Below are positions 16,671-25,662 of a DNA stretch of 64,000 nt, in pieces (position 1 is the first letter of the stretch; the number at the start of each line of letters is the position of its first letter). The notes under the pieces are model-generated. The model was not told where the DNA came from. It ran no database searches and saw nothing but the letters and a program-made list of their open reading frames with translations. Made by a program: the position numbers and the translations under genes. The stretch comes from Desulfobulbus sp. (lineage in GTDB: Bacteria; Desulfobacterota; Desulfobulbia; Desulfobulbales; Desulfobulbaceae), in contig NZ_JAVBXR010000010.1 of assembly GCF_030824455.1 (NCBI RefSeq), positions 1 through 64,000 on the forward strand, written 5' to 3'.

Positions 16671-17791
16671 AACCGGGAAGACTGCTGCGCGTCAAAGGGA
16701 TGATCCGCAAGGAATGGCTGCAGGTCATCCGCGATCCGTCCAGCATTGCCATTGCCTTTTTCCTGCCGATGCTGCTGCTGTTGATATTTGGCTACGGCGT
16801 CAGCCTGGATGCGAAAAACGTGCGCATCGCCTTGGTGGTGGAACAGGCCGACAGCCAGTCGCTCAGTTTTGCCGGCGGCTTTTACCAGACCTCCTATTTC
16901 GCGCCCCTGGCCCTCAATTCCATCCAGGAGGCGGAAACCGCCCTGCGCCAATCCAAGGTGGACGGCATTGTCTGGCTGCGGCACAACTTTGGCCGCGATT
17001 ACCTGCGCAAGGATTCGCCGCCCATCGGCGTGATTGTCAACGGCGTCGACGCCAACACCGCGCGCCTGATCGAAGGCTACGTGCAGGGCATCTGGTTTGG
17101 CTGGCTGGAGCAGCAGGCGGAGCGGGCGGGCAAGAAGCTGCAGTCGCCGGTGCAGTTGGAGCAGCGCATCTGGTACAACCCCGAGGTGCGCTCCACCGAT
17201 TTCCTGGTGCCAGGGGTTCTGGCGGTGATCATGACCCTGATCGGCGCCCTGCTCACCGCCCTGGTCATCGCCCGGGAATGGGAGCGCGGCACCATGGAGG
17301 CCCTGCTGGTCACTCGAATTTCGGTGGTGGAAATCCTGCTGGGCAAGTTGATTCCCTATTTTATTCTTGGCATGGGCGGGCTGGCGCTGTCGCTGGCCAT
17401 GGCGCACTCGCTTTTTCATGTGCCGCTGCGCGGTTCGCTGTGGCTGCTGCTGGCGACCTCTGCCCTGTTTTTGTGGGTGGCGCTGGGCATGGGTTTTTTT
17501 ATCTCCACCATCTTTAAATCACAGTTCGTGGCCGCCCTGGTGGCCATGGTCAGCACCTTTTTGCCGGCCTTCATCCTCTCCGGCTTTATCTTCGACATTC
17601 AGAGCATGCCGCCGATCATCCAGGGGCTGACCCATCTGATCGCGGCCCGCTACTATGTGTCCATCCTCCAGACCCTGTTTCTGGTGGGCGATGTGTGGAG
17701 CGTGGTGCTGCCCAATGCGGCGGCCCTGGTGGGCATGGGGCTGTTTTTCCACGGCATGGTCTACCGCAAGACCAGAAAAAATCTCGAATAG
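16667..17791 (+). CDS. ybhS: ABC-2 family exporter permease (YbhS-like)
   Basis: At 374 residues it has the ABC-2 permease layout: one N-terminal membrane helix (SSIAIAFFLPMLLLLIFGYG), a ~150-residue periplasmic domain, then five helices with the family motif REWERGTMEALLVT after the second helix. It pairs with the next gene as the membrane half of the exporter fed by the double ATPase. ATGA overlap with the ATPase gene indicates coupled translation. Confidence 0.88.
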   Translation: MKPGRLLRVKGMIRKEWLQVIRDPSSIAIAFFLPMLLLLIFGYGVSLDAKNVRIALVVEQADSQSLSFAGGFYQTSYFAPLALNSIQEAETALRQSKVDGIVWLRHNFGRDYLRKDSPPIGVIVNGVDANTARLIEGYVQGIWFGWLEQQAERAGKKLQSPVQLEQRIWYNPEVRSTDFLVPGVLAVIMTLIGALLTALVIAREWERGTMEALLVTRISVVEILLGKLIPYFILGMGGLALSLAMAHSLFHVPLRGSLWLLLATSALFLWVALGMGFFISTIFKSQFVAALVAMVSTFLPAFILSGFIFDIQSMPPIIQGLTHLIAARYYVSILQTLFLVGDVWSVVLPNAAALVGMGLFFHGMVYRKTRKNLE

Positions 17792-17800
17792 GAGGCCACG

Positions 17801-18907
17801 GTGGGCCATCGTATCCTCGCCCTGATCATCAAAGAATTCCTGGCCCTGTTCCGGGATAAAAAAAGCCGGATGGCGGTGATTGTGCCGCCGATTTTTCAGC
17901 TGCTGGTGTTCGGTTACGCCGCCACCTTTGATTTGGAACATGCGGCCCTGGCGATATTGAACGAGGACACGGGCGGTTTTTCCCGCGATCTGGCGGGCCG
18001 GTTTGAACGCTCAAGCGGGTTTGAGGTGGTCGGCTACCTGCGCTCAGAAGCGGAGATAGCCCCCCTGATCGACCGGGGGGGCGCGCTGCTGGCATTGCAC
18101 ATCGGCCCGCAATGTTCCAGCGACGCGGCCAGGGGCGAAAGCTGCAACATCCAGGTGCTGATCGACGGCCGCAACTCCAACACCGCCATGCTGGCACTCA
18201 ATTATGTACGCAGCATTGTGTCGGATTTCAACGAGGAGCGGGCAGAACTCAACGGCGTCAAGCTGCCGGCGCGGCTCAACATGCGGGCCTGGTTCAACCC
18301 CAACCTCGAGAGCCGTTGGTTCATCGTCCCCGGCATCATCGCCCTGTTGGCCATGATCGTCACCCTGGTGGTGACCGCCCTGTCCGTGGCCCGCGAGCGC
18401 GAGGCCGGCACCTTTGACCAACTGCTGGTCACGCCGCTGCGCCCCTGGGAGATTCTCATCGGCAAGGCCATGCCCGGCTTGCTGGTTGGGGTCGGCGAGG
18501 CCTCGCTGATCATTGCGGTGGCGGTGTTCTGGTTCAAAATTCCGCTGGTCGGCCAGTTGAGCGTGCTCTATCCGGCCCTGATCATCTATGTGCTGTCGAT
18601 CATCGGCGTCGGCCTGATGATCTCCTCGTTCTCCGCCACCCTGCAACAGGCCCTGCTCGGAGCCTTTCTCTTCATTGTGCCGGCGGTGATTCTCTCCGGG
18701 TTTTCCACGCCCATCGCCAACATGCCGGCTTTCATGCAGGCCCTGACCTATCTTGACCCGATGCGGTATTTCCTCACCATCGTCCGCCGGGTGTTTCTTG
18801 AAGGGGCGGGCATCGAATATTTCTGGCACGACCTCTGGCCGATGTCGATCATCGCCGCCGTGACCCTGGCCATGGCCACCTGGCTGTTCCGCCACCGGAT
18901 GTATTGA
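17801..18907 (+). CDS. ybhR: ABC-2 family exporter permease (YbhR-like)
   Basis: This is a 368-residue paralogue of the preceding permease with the same layout: N-terminal helix in the MAVIVPPIFQLLVFGY region, a periplasmic domain, motif AREREAGTFDQLLVTPLRP, and five C-terminal helices ending near YLDPMRYFLTIVRRVFLEG. It starts with GTG at 17801, six bases after a GGAGG that overlaps the ybhS stop region, so the three genes form one operon. No terminator is evident after it. Confidence 0.88.
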   Translation: MGHRILALIIKEFLALFRDKKSRMAVIVPPIFQLLVFGYAATFDLEHAALAILNEDTGGFSRDLAGRFERSSGFEVVGYLRSEAEIAPLIDRGGALLALHIGPQCSSDAARGESCNIQVLIDGRNSNTAMLALNYVRSIVSDFNEERAELNGVKLPARLNMRAWFNPNLESRWFIVPGIIALLAMIVTLVVTALSVAREREAGTFDQLLVTPLRPWEILIGKAMPGLLVGVGEASLIIAVAVFWFKIPLVGQLSVLYPALIIYVLSIIGVGLMISSFSATLQQALLGAFLFIVPAVILSGFSTPIANMPAFMQALTYLDPMRYFLTIVRRVFLEGAGIEYFWHDLWPMSIIAAVTLAMATWLFRHRMY

Positions 18908-19151
18908 TCTGCTTTGATTGAAGAAATCACGTTTTGTGCAATGGGCGCCCTGTGTGCTTTTGTGCCCATCCTCCAGCAATCTCCCCAGTGAAATTGATCA
19001 ATGTTCCCGTGTCGATTGGTGCAAATACTGCATGTTTACAGCTTACTCCTGCGTCGGAGACGAACGGGCGCGCAACTTCCTTGGCTGGGAAATTGCGGCG
19101 TTGTCGCCTCGAAAGGACGCCGCATGTAATCCACAGCGAAAGGATACGGTT

Positions 19152-20582
19152 ATGTTGAAAAAAATATTTTTTGGTTTGAGTTTTAAAATCATAACAGTGC
19201 TCATGTTTTATATATGCGCTGTTATTCTTATGGCGTTTGTGTCGTATGACGATCTGGTGACCACTGAGAAAAAAGCCGTAGTGCTCGAGCTTGCATACGA
19301 TATTCATAACATCATTCTTGAAGCGCGTAGGTATGAGAAAAATTATTTCTTGTATGGCGAGAAGGAGTCTCTTGTTGATAACATCGATATGCTTAAAGAG
19401 GTTATATCGATTGGAGAAAAGATAATCCAGAACGATGGAAATTTGTCTGTTAATCCAAAGCTGAATCTTTTAGATAAGAATGTGTCAATATATATTGAAT
19501 ATATTAACGAATTGATGCAGCTGAAAAATGCAGACGTCGATGTTCGCAATGATGTTTCCGAAAAAATCAGGCAGCAGGGGAAGTTGATTGCTGAAATCAG
19601 TGGCGAGGTTGTTAATTTCGAGAAAAATAGAATCCATATAATGATGACCCTCTTGAAGGGACAGCTGGTTTCGTGGTCGTCAATGGCCATCTTTATTGGC
19701 GTTATGCTTTCAATGTTGATTGTGTATTTCATTTTCAAACCACTTTCGGTGATCAAAAAGGCAACAGAAGCCATTGCCGGCGGCCAGTTTAAAAAGATCG
19801 ACGTCATCAACACCCGTGACGAAATTCAGCAGGTCATGGAAACGTTCAACATTATGGTCTCCGAGCTGGAGCGGCGGCAGGATCAATTGATCCAAGCCGA
19901 AAAACTTTCTTCATTGGGCACGCTCACCGCCGGTGTTGCCCATCAATTGAACAATCCATTGAACAATATTTCCACCTCGTGTCAGATCGCCATTGATGAA
20001 TTTGACGCCGGCGATGTGCCTCTGCTCAAACGGATGCTGAAAAATATCGATAAAGAGACCCTTAGGGCGAGGGATGTCGTTAAAAATCTGTTGGAATTTT
20101 CCAGAAGCCAGGATTTCTGCCTGCGGGAGGCGCAGTTGGTCGATGTGGCAAACAAAGCCGTCATTTTGGCCAGAAGTCAAGTGCCGGCCAACATCAACAT
20201 GTCTGTCGACATACCCGACGACCTCTTCTGTTATATTGACGTGCAGCGGATGCAGGAGGTGTTCATCAATTTGATCATCAATGCGGCTCAGGCTATTGAA
20301 CGGGAAGGGGACATTGCGATGACCGCCGTCAAAGATCCTGCCGCCGAAGAGGTTGTTATTGAAGTCAGCGACACCGGGCAAGGCATTTCCGAGGAACACC
20401 AAGCCAGAATCTTTGATCCTTTTTTTACCACCAAGGAAGAAGGGCAGGGCACAGGTCTCGGTTTGTCGGTGGTGTACGGCATTATCCAAAAACATCGGGG
20501 CACTATTGCCGTGCAAAGTCGTCCTGGCCGGGGTACATCGTTTTTCATTCACCTTCCTTTTCCGGGCGAGCAAGAGAACTGA
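19152..20582 (+). CDS. Membrane sensor histidine kinase (NtrB/ZraS-like)
   Basis: The protein has 476 residues. Two membrane helices (about 12-31 and 176-196) flank a ~145-residue helical periplasmic sensor, followed by HAMP (~197-247), HisKA with phospho-acceptor His264 (LTAGVAHQLNNPL) and an HATPase domain (DTGQGISEEHQARIFDPFF, GTGLGLSVVYGI). I start at 19152 (MLKKIFFG), preceded by AAAGGA. The frame is open upstream but without sensible content. The first half is more AT-rich than the kinase core. It is 12 bp upstream of its probable cognate sigma-54 activator. Confidence 0.92.
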   Translation: MLKKIFFGLSFKIITVLMFYICAVILMAFVSYDDLVTTEKKAVVLELAYDIHNIILEARRYEKNYFLYGEKESLVDNIDMLKEVISIGEKIIQNDGNLSVNPKLNLLDKNVSIYIEYINELMQLKNADVDVRNDVSEKIRQQGKLIAEISGEVVNFEKNRIHIMMTLLKGQLVSWSSMAIFIGVMLSMLIVYFIFKPLSVIKKATEAIAGGQFKKIDVINTRDEIQQVMETFNIMVSELERRQDQLIQAEKLSSLGTLTAGVAHQLNNPLNNISTSCQIAIDEFDAGDVPLLKRMLKNIDKETLRARDVVKNLLEFSRSQDFCLREAQLVDVANKAVILARSQVPANINMSVDIPDDLFCYIDVQRMQEVFINLIINAAQAIEREGDIAMTAVKDPAAEEVVIEVSDTGQGISEEHQARIFDPFFTTKEEGQGTGLGLSVVYGIIQKHRGTIAVQSRPGRGTSFFIHLPFPGEQEN

Positions 20583-20594
20583 CAGAGCAGGGGC

Positions 20595-21956
20595 ATGAAA
20601 GATCGGAAAATTCTTATTGTTGACGATGAACCTATCGCCCGCGACAATTTGGCGCACATCATCACCAAAGACGGGTATTCGGCGCGGGTTGCGGAAAATG
20701 GACAGCAGGCGATAGACATCCTCAAAAAAGAAGAAATCGATCTGGTGCTCACCGACCTGTGCATGAAGGGAAAGGACGGGATGGCCGTCCTGGACGAGGC
20801 CAAGAACCTGTGGCCCGCCATCGAAGTGGTGGTGATCACCGGGCATGCAAGCGTCGACACCGCAGTCGAGGCGATGCGGCGCGGAGCCTATCATTACGTC
20901 GCCAAACCATTCAAAATCAATGAATTGCGGGTCATTGTCGAAAAGGCCCTGGAGAAAAACCTGCTGCGCAAGGAAATCCGTTTGCTGCGCAACCAGGTGG
21001 ACGCCAGCAAAGGCGCCCTGCGAATCGTCGGCCACAGTCGAAAAATTCAGGCCCTGCGCGAAACCATCCACCAGGTGTCGCAGCTTGATTGCAATGTGTT
21101 GATTCAGGGGGAAACCGGCACCGGCAAGGAGTTGGTGGCCCGCACCATCCACGAGTTAAGCCCGCGCGGCAAAAAGCGTTTTGTCGCCTTCAACTGCGGG
21201 GTTTTTACCGAAGAGTTGATCACCAGCGAGTTGTTCGGTTACGAACGGGGCGCGTTCACCGGGGCCAACAAGGCCAAGAAAGGGCTGTTGGAAATGTCCG
21301 AAGGCGGCACGGTGTTTTTTGACGAGGTAGGGGAATTGCCGCTCTCCATGCAGGTGAAACTGCTGCGCGTGCTCCAGGAACGGACGCTGCTGCGGGTGGG
21401 CGGCACCGAAGAGATTGCGGTCGATTTCCGGGTGCTGGCGGCCACCAACAAGGATCTCAAACGCGAAACCGAAGGCGGCGGCTTCCGGTCGGATCTGTAT
21501 TATCGTTTGGATGTGCTGACCATTGCCGTCCCGTCGCTTTCCGAGCGCAAGGAAGACATCCCCCTGCTGGCCCGCCATTTCCTGGCCAAGCACGCCCGCC
21601 TGGGCAGGATCGCTCCCCAGTTGTCGCCCGAGGCGGAACGGCGGCTGATGCTCTATGATTACCCCGGAAACATCAGGGAGTTGGAGAATATCGCACAGCG
21701 CATTTTGATTGCCTGCGACGGCGACCTCGTTGAGCCGCAGCATATTGCCGCAGTTTTTGGCGACACCGAGGGGTTGACCATTCGCGACAACCGCGAGGAC
21801 TGGCCTTCCCTGGAAGAACACGAAAAACAGTATATTCTCGAGGTGTTGGACGAGGTGGAAGGCAACAAGTCGGCGGCCGTGAAAATCCTTGGCATCGACC
21901 GGGTTTCCCTCTGGCGCAAGATCAAACGTTATGGGCTGGAAAATCCGGACGCCTGA
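20595..21956 (+). CDS. NtrC-family sigma-54-dependent response regulator
   Basis: The protein has 453 residues. The receiver domain (1-120) has phospho-acceptor Asp54 (VLTDLCMKGKDG). The AAA+ domain has Walker A GETGTGKE, the sigma-54 loop GAFTGA within YERGAFTGANKAKKG, and Walker B GGTVFFDEVGEL. A Fis-type HTH lies at the end (NKSAAVKILGIDRVSLWRKI). With the kinase 12 bp upstream it forms a two-component pair that should activate -24/-12 promoters. One such promoter with paired upstream palindromes lies at 24518-24675, a plausible but unproven target. Confidence 0.93.
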   Translation: MKDRKILIVDDEPIARDNLAHIITKDGYSARVAENGQQAIDILKKEEIDLVLTDLCMKGKDGMAVLDEAKNLWPAIEVVVITGHASVDTAVEAMRRGAYHYVAKPFKINELRVIVEKALEKNLLRKEIRLLRNQVDASKGALRIVGHSRKIQALRETIHQVSQLDCNVLIQGETGTGKELVARTIHELSPRGKKRFVAFNCGVFTEELITSELFGYERGAFTGANKAKKGLLEMSEGGTVFFDEVGELPLSMQVKLLRVLQERTLLRVGGTEEIAVDFRVLAATNKDLKRETEGGGFRSDLYYRLDVLTIAVPSLSERKEDIPLLARHFLAKHARLGRIAPQLSPEAERRLMLYDYPGNIRELENIAQRILIACDGDLVEPQHIAAVFGDTEGLTIRDNREDWPSLEEHEKQYILEVLDEVEGNKSAAVKILGIDRVSLWRKIKRYGLENPDA

Positions 21957-22109
21957 GCCGCGATCCGCCACACATCCGTCCGCTTCCGTTAATTTCGTTA
22001 GCCCAAGTTGAACAGCCGAGCAGGATTGTTCCTATGCTCCAGCGTCCTGTTGTGTCAGACGCCAGGGGCCGCTTCCTCTTCTCCCCACGTGTTGAGTTCA
22101 ATTCGCGCA

Positions 22110-24200
22110 TCAAGCCTCGTTCGATGAAGCAATCGAACAACTCCCTGGAGTCGCACTGGATTCATCAAACTCCTGCTGCGCAAACAGGTGTGCAATGGTT
22201 TCGCCGGCATTGGCGACCAACACCCAGCGTAACCCTTCCGTTACGTCCGGCTCCAGCGCCTCGACCTCCTCCTGGTTGGCAAGCGGCAACAGCACCATGC
22301 GCACGCCCGCTCTTCTTGCCGCCAGCACCTTCTCTCTGATGCCGTTGACCGGCAGGATCCGGCCGGTCAGGGTCATTTCTCCGGTTAGCGCCACGTCCCG
22401 TCGCGCCGGTCGCCGGGTCAGCAACGACAGCAGGGCGGCAAAGATGGTGACCCCGGCCGATGGGCCGTCCTTGGGGATGGCCCCGGACGGGAAATGGATG
22501 TGCACGTCGGAGTTTTTGAAAAAATTGTCGGGAGCGCCGAATTCTTCGCTTCTGCTGCGCAGAAAACTGAGCGCCGTCTGCGCCGATTCCCGCAACACCT
22601 CGCCCAGCGAACCGGTGAGCAGCAGCGTGCCTGAACCGGGCATCAAAACCGCCTCAACGCTGATGATCTCCCCCCCTGTCTCAGCCCACACCATGCCCGT
22701 GGCAACCCCGATCTGGGGGTTGGCTTCCGCCGCCTCCCGGTGGAATTTCCGCGGTCCGAGCAATTTTCCCAAGGTTTGGGCGTCGATGTGCACCTGCTCA
22801 TCCTGGCTGCGATTCGATTTGAGACACATCATGGCTATTTTTCGACAAACATCGGCAAGCTGGCGCTCCAGGTTGCGCAGCCCGGATTCTCTGGTGTAGT
22901 CGTTGATCACCCGCGACAGGGCTTCAGGGGAGAATTGCACCGCTGACTTGGACAACCCGGCAACCTTAAGCTGCCGAGGGAGAATGAACTGTTGCGCAAT
23001 CTTGAGTTTTTCTCGCTCTGTATAGCCTGTAAATTCAATACACTCCATGCGGTCAAGCAGTGGCTTTGGCAGTTTGGAGAGATCGTTGGCCGTGGCGATG
23101 AACATGACCCGGGAAAGATCAAAGGGCAGTTCCAGGTAATGATCGGTGAAGTTGACGTTTTGTTCCGGGTCCAAGACCTCAAGCAGGGCCGACGCGGGGT
23201 CGCCCCGGAAATCCTGACCAATTTTATCGATCTCATCAAGCATCAGCACCGGGTTGTTGACTTCGGCCCGCTTCAGTTCGGTAATGATGCGACCGGGCAG
23301 GGCGCCGACGTAGGTGCGCCGGTGACCGCGCAACTCGGCCTCGTCGCGCAATCCCGCCAAAGAGACGCGGATGAACTGCCGCTGCAGCGCCTCGGCAATG
23401 GCCTTGCCGACCGAGGTTTTGCCTGTTCCAGGAGGGCCGGTGAAGCACAGAATCGGCCCTTTGCCCATCTGCACGAACAGCTTCTTTTCCAGAACGTCCT
23501 TCACGGTCCGGCGCAACTCGTCGAGATTGACCGGCTTGCCCAGATAGTGCGCGGCCCCTTTCTTCAAGGCGTCCACCGCTGAGCTGACCGTCGCAAACCC
23601 TGTGACCATAATCACAGGGATTTCCGGCGAGATGCGGTTGACCTCCTGCAGCAGTTCAATGCCGTCCATCCGCTCCATCTTCAAATCCGTGATCACCAGA
23701 TCAACGTCTTCCCGCGCCATCACCTCCAATGCCTCGGCGCCGTTGCCGGCGCAATGGCAGGTGTAGCCCTCTTTTTTCAGTACATGTTCCATGTTGGCGC
23801 GGGCTATTTCCTCGTCGTCGACGATGAGGATGGTTTGTCGCGCCTTGCTGCAGAGCGTTTTGGCCGCCAGAAACTCCAAAATCCGTTGCTTGACCTGGAA
23901 GAGGCCAAAGTGACGGGTGTCGAGCACGGCTTGCGCCCGCGCCAGGTCCAGCTTGCATTGCGAGGATTTGTTCCAGGGCAGGGCGAGGATCAATTCGATG
24001 TAATTGAATCCCACCGAATATTCGGCCACAGAGGCGTCGGTCTTCTCCAGCTTCTCCAGTTCGTTGTTCACCGCTTCCAGGGCGTGGTGGGGCAGGTGCG
24101 CCACTGCTGTTCGGGAGCGAAGGGCGTCCAGGGCGGAGGGCGCCGTTGTCTGCTGGCGAGGAGCCTCTTCAGTGTGTTCCGTTCGTTTTTTAAAGAACAT
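22110..24200 (-). CDS. Lon-family protease with an inserted receiver (REC) domain
   Basis: The protein has 696 residues. Residues ~25-116 match the helical part of the Lon N-terminal region (YIELILALPW, then FQVKQRILEFLAAKTL). The beta LON substrate domain is missing. A complete receiver domain follows at ~122-240: acidic pair Asp128-Asp129, phospho-acceptor Asp172 (VITDLKM), Thr200, Lys222. Then the Lon AAA+ module resumes exactly where expected (KGPILCFTGPPGTGKTS, Walker B LMLDEID) and the protease domain has Ser581 (PKDGPSAG) and Lys624 (VNGIREK). The start MFFKKRT at 24200 fits best; an upstream frame to 24263 is unsupported. Phosphorylation-controlled proteolysis is an inference. Confidence 0.92.
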   Translation of the reverse strand: MFFKKRTEHTEEAPRQQTTAPSALDALRSRTAVAHLPHHALEAVNNELEKLEKTDASVAEYSVGFNYIELILALPWNKSSQCKLDLARAQAVLDTRHFGLFQVKQRILEFLAAKTLCSKARQTILIVDDEEIARANMEHVLKKEGYTCHCAGNGAEALEVMAREDVDLVITDLKMERMDGIELLQEVNRISPEIPVIMVTGFATVSSAVDALKKGAAHYLGKPVNLDELRRTVKDVLEKKLFVQMGKGPILCFTGPPGTGKTSVGKAIAEALQRQFIRVSLAGLRDEAELRGHRRTYVGALPGRIITELKRAEVNNPVLMLDEIDKIGQDFRGDPASALLEVLDPEQNVNFTDHYLELPFDLSRVMFIATANDLSKLPKPLLDRMECIEFTGYTEREKLKIAQQFILPRQLKVAGLSKSAVQFSPEALSRVINDYTRESGLRNLERQLADVCRKIAMMCLKSNRSQDEQVHIDAQTLGKLLGPRKFHREAAEANPQIGVATGMVWAETGGEIISVEAVLMPGSGTLLLTGSLGEVLRESAQTALSFLRSRSEEFGAPDNFFKNSDVHIHFPSGAIPKDGPSAGVTIFAALLSLLTRRPARRDVALTGEMTLTGRILPVNGIREKVLAARRAGVRMVLLPLANQEEVEALEPDVTEGLRWVLVANAGETIAHLFAQQEFDESSATPGSCSIASSNEA

Positions 24201-24517
24201 GACGATATCCCTTGTGTCCTTCCTCAATTTTTGACGGGCGGGTGCGGCGCGAAATGGCTGCAACGGTCATTGTCCGCCAGCGCAACCACTGCGCGAAAAC
24301 CATGTATAGACCAAATTCAGATCTATGCAAGACTAATGCCCTGACGTTCCGTCAGAGCCCACTGCAAAGCGTCGTCGTCTTTGCACAGGGGCGACCGCCT
24401 TGGGTCCACGCTCGCTTGATTCATTGCCGTCTTGTTCCCGGTCGATTGATCAACCACGTCGCTAGCGCAGGGCTGGTGCGCCCGCAATCGGGCAATGTTA
24501 CACCCTTTGGTGGGTTG

Positions 24518-24532
24518 GTTGCATAATGCAAC
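24518..24532. promoter_or_regulatory. Upstream palindrome 1 (GTTGCATAATGCAAC)
   Basis: A 15-bp palindrome, perfect apart from the central base, centred about 160 bp before the predicted sigma-54 transcription start. It has a near-identical partner 53 bp downstream, about five helical turns, as is typical for paired NtrC-type activator sites. It also lies in the divergent region shared with the Lon-like gene. Confidence 0.6.
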
Positions 24533-24570
24533 GGCGAATGCAGGGTATGCGTTCGTCGATCGTTTTCAGT

Positions 24571-24585
24571 GTTGCGTAATGCAAC
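24571..24585. promoter_or_regulatory. Upstream palindrome 2 (GTTGCGTAATGCAAC)
   Basis: Second copy of the 15-bp palindrome, differing at one base, centred about 108 bp before the predicted start. I found no further copies in the other intergenic regions I scanned by eye. Confidence 0.6.
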
Positions 24586-24659
24586 TGCATCTACGCGGCT
24601 CAGCTGGTGGCTTTGGTAAAAATATATTGAATAACAATATGTTGAGAGAAACAATCGTT

Positions 24660-24675
24660 TGGCACGGTTCTTGGT
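24660..24675 (+). promoter_or_regulatory. Sigma-54 (-24/-12) promoter of the USP/TauE operon
   Basis: TGGCACG, four bases, then TTGGT matches the consensus TGGCACG-N4-TTGCW at all but one position, the C of the -12 element. The predicted start is about 24686. The -24 GG and -12 G are correctly spaced. Expression would need an AAA+ activator, and two palindromic candidate sites lie upstream. Confidence 0.65.
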
Positions 24676-24723
24676 ATTGCATGAGCAACGAATATGCAAA
24701 CACCCAAAGGCATCGTACCAGCT

Positions 24724-25575
24724 ATGCACAACGAAACCGCCGCTTTCCCACAAGATCCGCAAGATCACAACCAGATCGACCGCCAACTGCTCCTGGAGCG
24801 CCAGAAGGATCGACCCTTCATCCTGGTGGTGACGCGCAACGGGCACCTGTCCGAGCATGTCATGGAGTATGCCGTCAACGTCGCCCATCGCCTGCAGTAC
24901 GGCATTTTGGCTGTGCATGTCGACACTCTGCCGCTGTTTCACGACCGGGGAAAGCGGAGCAAATTGTTTGCCGCCGCCATGCGGGAGAGCGAAGCGCTCT
25001 TCAACCGCAAAGCCCACAACAAAGAGGTGGTTGTCGAACATCTTGGCGAGACCGGCAAGATCGGCGGGGTCGTCAGTCGGCTGTGTCATGCAAAAAAACG
25101 CATTGAGTTCGTCGTCGTCGACAAGGGCATTCGTGTGCAGGAAGTGGCCCGGCAATCGCCGGTTCCCGTGTTCCCCGTCATCACCACTCAGTCAGGTCAA
25201 TGCAGCAAGACCATTGTTCATAACCCAAAAGAAAAAGGAGTATTCGCTATGTCCACCACAAGCAGAAAACGGCATGTAAAAAATTGCTTCCTCTTTGGCG
25301 CGCTGACTTCAGGGTTGTATGCGGCGGTGTTTGTCAATCAGGACGCGGTCATGACCTACTTCACCAAAGGGGGCGCGTTTGCTCTGCTGCCGGTGGCCAC
25401 TGTCTTTGCCGTGTCCTATTTCCACGGCAATTTTACCAGCGCCTTTTGGTCGGCGCTCGGCATTGAAGCTTCCAAGAAAACTGCGGCGCAACGCGTCGAA
25501 GCGGATCAGCCGGTCAAAGAGGGCGTCGTTGCTCCGCGTCCGGACGCCAGACCGCGCCTCCAGGTGAACGTATAA
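24724..25575 (+). CDS. USP-like domain in frame with a small membrane protein
   Basis: The protein has 283 residues. Residues ~20-155 look like a universal-stress-protein fold (PFILVVTRNGHLSEHVMEYA at the start, ending SPVPVFPVITTQ). The C-terminal ~108 residues start MSTTSRKRHVKNC, hold two probable membrane segments (NCFLFGALTSGLYAAVFV and FALLPVATVFAVSYF) and a basic tail. The internal ATG at 25249 has a strong AAAGGAG upstream, so the second half may also be made as a separate 108-residue protein. I prefer the start at 24724 over 24694, because the predicted transcription start at 24686 leaves almost no leader for the latter. First gene of the TauE operon. Confidence 0.7.
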   Translation: MHNETAAFPQDPQDHNQIDRQLLLERQKDRPFILVVTRNGHLSEHVMEYAVNVAHRLQYGILAVHVDTLPLFHDRGKRSKLFAAAMRESEALFNRKAHNKEVVVEHLGETGKIGGVVSRLCHAKKRIEFVVVDKGIRVQEVARQSPVPVFPVITTQSGQCSKTIVHNPKEKGVFAMSTTSRKRHVKNCFLFGALTSGLYAAVFVNQDAVMTYFTKGGAFALLPVATVFAVSYFHGNFTSAFWSALGIEASKKTAAQRVEADQPVKEGVVAPRPDARPRLQVNV

Positions 25576-25662
25576 GGTTTGAGGCGCAATCCAGCAGAGG
25601 CGAGACGTTGTCTTGCAAGTCGCAATACTCAAGGTGAATTCATACAATAACGGGAGCATACA

